In this document: positions 6,642 through 8,259 of the stretch, piece by piece
How positions within the stretch are numbered: the stretch's first letter is position 1
Layout: each line of letters opens with the position of its first letter
From: Xanthobacteraceae bacterium
GTDB lineage: Bacteria; Pseudomonadota; Alphaproteobacteria; Rhizobiales; Xanthobacteraceae
Length of the DNA: 8,259 nucleotides
Direction: 5' to 3'
Assembly: GCA_019746355.1 (NCBI GenBank)
Contig: JAIESC010000265.1
Span: 1 to 8,259, forward strand
Position numbers and translations under genes: made by a program
Notes under the pieces: generated by a model
Databases searched by the model: none
Told to the model about the DNA's origin: nothing
The model's input: only the letters and a program-made list of their open reading frames with translations

Positions 6642-8036
6642 ATCACCAGCCGGGCGTTGCCGCTGCTCTACGTCAACGAGCTCGCCAGCGCTGCGCATCT
6701 GGCGCTGGACGACGCCATCGACCAGCGCATCCGCGACTCGATCGAGCGCGTGCTGGCGCGCCAGTCGTCGAACGGCGCGTTCGGCCTCTGGGGCATCGGC
6801 GGCGACGACGCCTGGCTCGACGCCTACGTCACCGACTTCCTGACCCGCGCGAAGGAAAAGGGCTTCGCCGTGCCCGACACCGCGTTCAAGCTCGCGCTCG
6901 ACCGGCTGCGCAACGTGGTCGGCAACGCGCCGGACGCGACGAAGGACGGCGCGCGCAATCTCAGCATGCACTCTACGTGCTGGCGCGGAACGGCGTCGCC
7001 CCGCTCGGCGATCTGCGTTACCTCGCCGACGCCAAGCTCGGCGACATCGGCTCGCCGATCGCCAAGGCGCAGGTCGCCGCGGCGCTCGGGCTCCTCGGCG
7101 ACCGCACCCGCGCCGAGCGCGTCTACCAGTCGGCGCTGAACGACCTGCAGCCGCCGTCCGCGCCGGACTTCGCCGCCCGCGAGGACTACGGCTCGACCTT
7201 GCGCGACGCCGCGGCCTTGGTGACGCTCGCCAGCGAAGCCGGCGGCCCGCGGCAGACCATCGTCAACGCCGTGCAGCGCATCGAGCAGGCGAGGGCGCAG
7301 GCGTCCTACACCTCCACGCAGGAGAACGCATGGATGGTGCTCGCCGCTCGCGCGATCGCCAGGGACGCCGGCGGCGTCGCGCTCGACGTCGCAGGCCAGG
7401 CGCAACGCGGCCCGCTGTTCCGCAACGTCCGCGCCAGCGAGGTTGCGCAGCAGCCCTTGAAGATCACCAACACCGGCGGCGGCTCGGTGCAGGCCGTGGT
7501 ATCGGTGTCGGGCGCGCCCGTGACGCCCGAGCCTCCCGCGGAGAAGGGCTTCAAGATCGAGCGGCTCTACCACACGCTCGATGGCGACGAGAGCGACCCG
7601 AAAAAAGCCAAGCAAAATCAGCGCTTTGTGGTGGTCCTCAAAATCACCGAGCCGACCCCGCAGTTCGGCCGCGTGCTGATCGCCGACTATCTCCCGGCCG
7701 GCTTCGAGATCGACAACCCGCGGCTCGTCTCCTCCGGCGACACCGGCACGCTCTCCTGGATCGCCGATGCCAAAGCCCCGGTGCACGCCGAATTCCGCGA
7801 CGACCGCTTCAGCGCCGCGTTCGAGCGGAAGGCGAAAGACGCACCCGTGTTCTCCGTCGCCTACGTCGTCCGCGCCGTCTCCCCCGGCCGCTACGTCCTG
7901 CCGCAAGCCCACGTCGAGGACATGTACCGCCCCGACCGCTTCGGCAGAACCGAGACCGGCACGATCGAGATCACGCGGTGAGGTGAGGGCGTCACGCTGA
8001 TGCGCAATCGCGCCTCGCACAGCTCGGGCGGTCTCA

Positions 8037-8163
8037 TCCCTCCCCGCGAGGGGAGGGTGGACGCGAGCGAATGCGAGCGGCCGGGTGGGGAGAAGCCAGC
8101 GATAAACGCACCATCTCCCCACCCGGCTCGCTGCGCTCGCCACCCTCCCCTCGCGGGGAGGGA
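8037..8163. repeat. Large GC-rich inverted repeat after the macroglobulin gene
   Basis: The left arm (8037-8092) and right arm (8114-8163) are near-perfect complements around a loop of about 21 bases. The matching blocks are CCCTCCCCGCGAGGGGAGGG with CCCTCCCCTCGCGGGGAGGG, and CCGGGTGGGGAGA with TCTCCCCACCCGG, joined by imperfect CGAGCG segments. The left arm's outer block is itself self-complementary (CCCTCCCC-GCGA-GGGGAGGG). The arrangement is of a type I associate with intergenic repeats in Rhodopseudomonas/Bradyrhizobium genomes. It begins 55 bases after the stop codon and could block or end transcription, but no T-run follows, so it is not a textbook terminator. Confidence 0.85.
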
Positions 8164-8259
8164 AGGCACTGCCCGTGCCGCAATGCGTAGATCCTATGCA
8201 GGGTCGGCGGGTGGTCGGGAGGTTAGGATTGGTTTTCCACGACCTTCCAACCCCTGAGG
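8164..8259. other. Right edge, nothing recognised
   Basis: No protein-like frame, RNA gene or convincing repeat is seen. The only open frames run in from the inverted repeat and have biased, non-protein-like content. Confidence 0.4.

Larger units (their letters stand above)
2769..7981 (+). pseudogene. Bacterial alpha-2-macroglobulin (protease trap), frameshifted near 6965
   Basis: Homologues are periplasmic protease inhibitors: a protease cuts the bait region, the fold collapses around it and a Cys-Gln thioester attaches covalently. Residues 1-28 form a signal peptide (Arg6/Arg9, hydrophobic core, APA|AD type I site) with no convincing lipobox, so the product is probably soluble. Residues about 60-165 look TPR-like. 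About 195-290 is an MG1-type domain with C205 and C241 (LCIEGLKHGERY). About 515-610 is MG2 (TTERGVYRSGETVHI), followed by more MG domains and a bait-region domain ending in a Gly-rich stretch at 1049-1075. The A2M domain spans about 1068-1135, the thioester domain carries GCSEQ (C1288-Q1291), and a C-terminal MG10-type domain covers about 1594-1737. The frame breaks at 6965/6966. The first frame then runs 57 wrong residues to 7139 (1456 in all), while frame 2 stays open to TGA 7979-7981. Adding one base restores 1737 residues. The usual pbpC partner is not in view. Confidence 0.9.

Noticed and set aside
6955..6977. Programmed ribosomal frameshift in the macroglobulin gene
   Set aside because: There is no slippery heptamer or upstream Shine-Dalgarno-like stimulator, and the family is normally read in a single frame. 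A one-base loss explains it better.
6977..7981. Separate 334-residue gene starting at GTG 6977
   Set aside because: There is no ribosome binding site. Its first residues continue the macroglobulin thioester domain and it ends with the family's last domain, so it is the 3' part of the frameshifted gene.
6824..8143. 439-codon open frame on the minus strand
   Set aside because: Again antisense to the macroglobulin 3' half and running into the inverted repeat. It has no ribosome binding site or recognisable motif.
8000..8257. 85-codon frame at the right edge
   Set aside because: It runs straight through both arms of the inverted repeat, which dictate its sequence, and it has no ribosome binding site.

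Overview
The window looks like a chromosomal stretch from a high-GC alphaproteobacterium of the Bradyrhizobium / Rhodopseudomonas / Afipia group. This is inferred from four things. Codon use in the long gene is very GC-rich. There is a perfect alphaproteobacterial-type LexA box (GTTC-N7-GTTC). Two large GC-rich inverted-repeat intergenic elements are of the kind common in that group. The large gene is an about 1740-residue bacterial alpha-2-macroglobulin, a size I associate with that group. No database search was possible, so the genus is not certain.

Left part (1-1001): the window opens inside an unrecognised gene of visibly lower GC (about 57% over bases 1-240) that needs one frameshift to read through to its stop at 531. 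It sits directly beside the 3' end of a tRNA-Arg(UCU) gene on the minus strand, the usual place for integrative elements to insert. Right of the tRNA are the remains of a small two-helix membrane protein gene, broken by an in-frame stop and a frameshift.

Middle part (1002-2747): a T-rich patch carries a plausible sigma70-type promoter overlapped by a perfect LexA box. What follows is not a recognisable SOS gene but about 420 bases of densely packed hairpins. Seven stem-loops stand nearly end to end between 1378 and 1519, three of them closed by GNRA tetraloops on the plus strand, which suggests a structured RNA. A 14-base tandem repeat (1577-1646) follows, then a well-supported gene (1692-2375) for a 227-residue protein with a spaced Cys/Arg-rich cluster. 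This part may be one SOS-controlled unit (promoter, structured RNA or leader, Cys-cluster protein). A roughly 180-base multi-hairpin repeat (2398-2576) closes it.

Right part (2748-8259): a single large locus, 2769-7981, encodes a secreted (periplasmic) alpha-2-macroglobulin-like protease trap with an intact CSEQ thioester motif. As written, one base is missing near 6965/6966, which splits it into a 1456-residue truncated ORF and a 3' frame of more than 330 codons. Restoring one base gives 1737 residues. The usual partner gene of this family, pbpC (penicillin-binding protein 1C), is not in the window. The locus is followed by a large inverted repeat (8037-8163) and about 95 bases with no recognisable feature.
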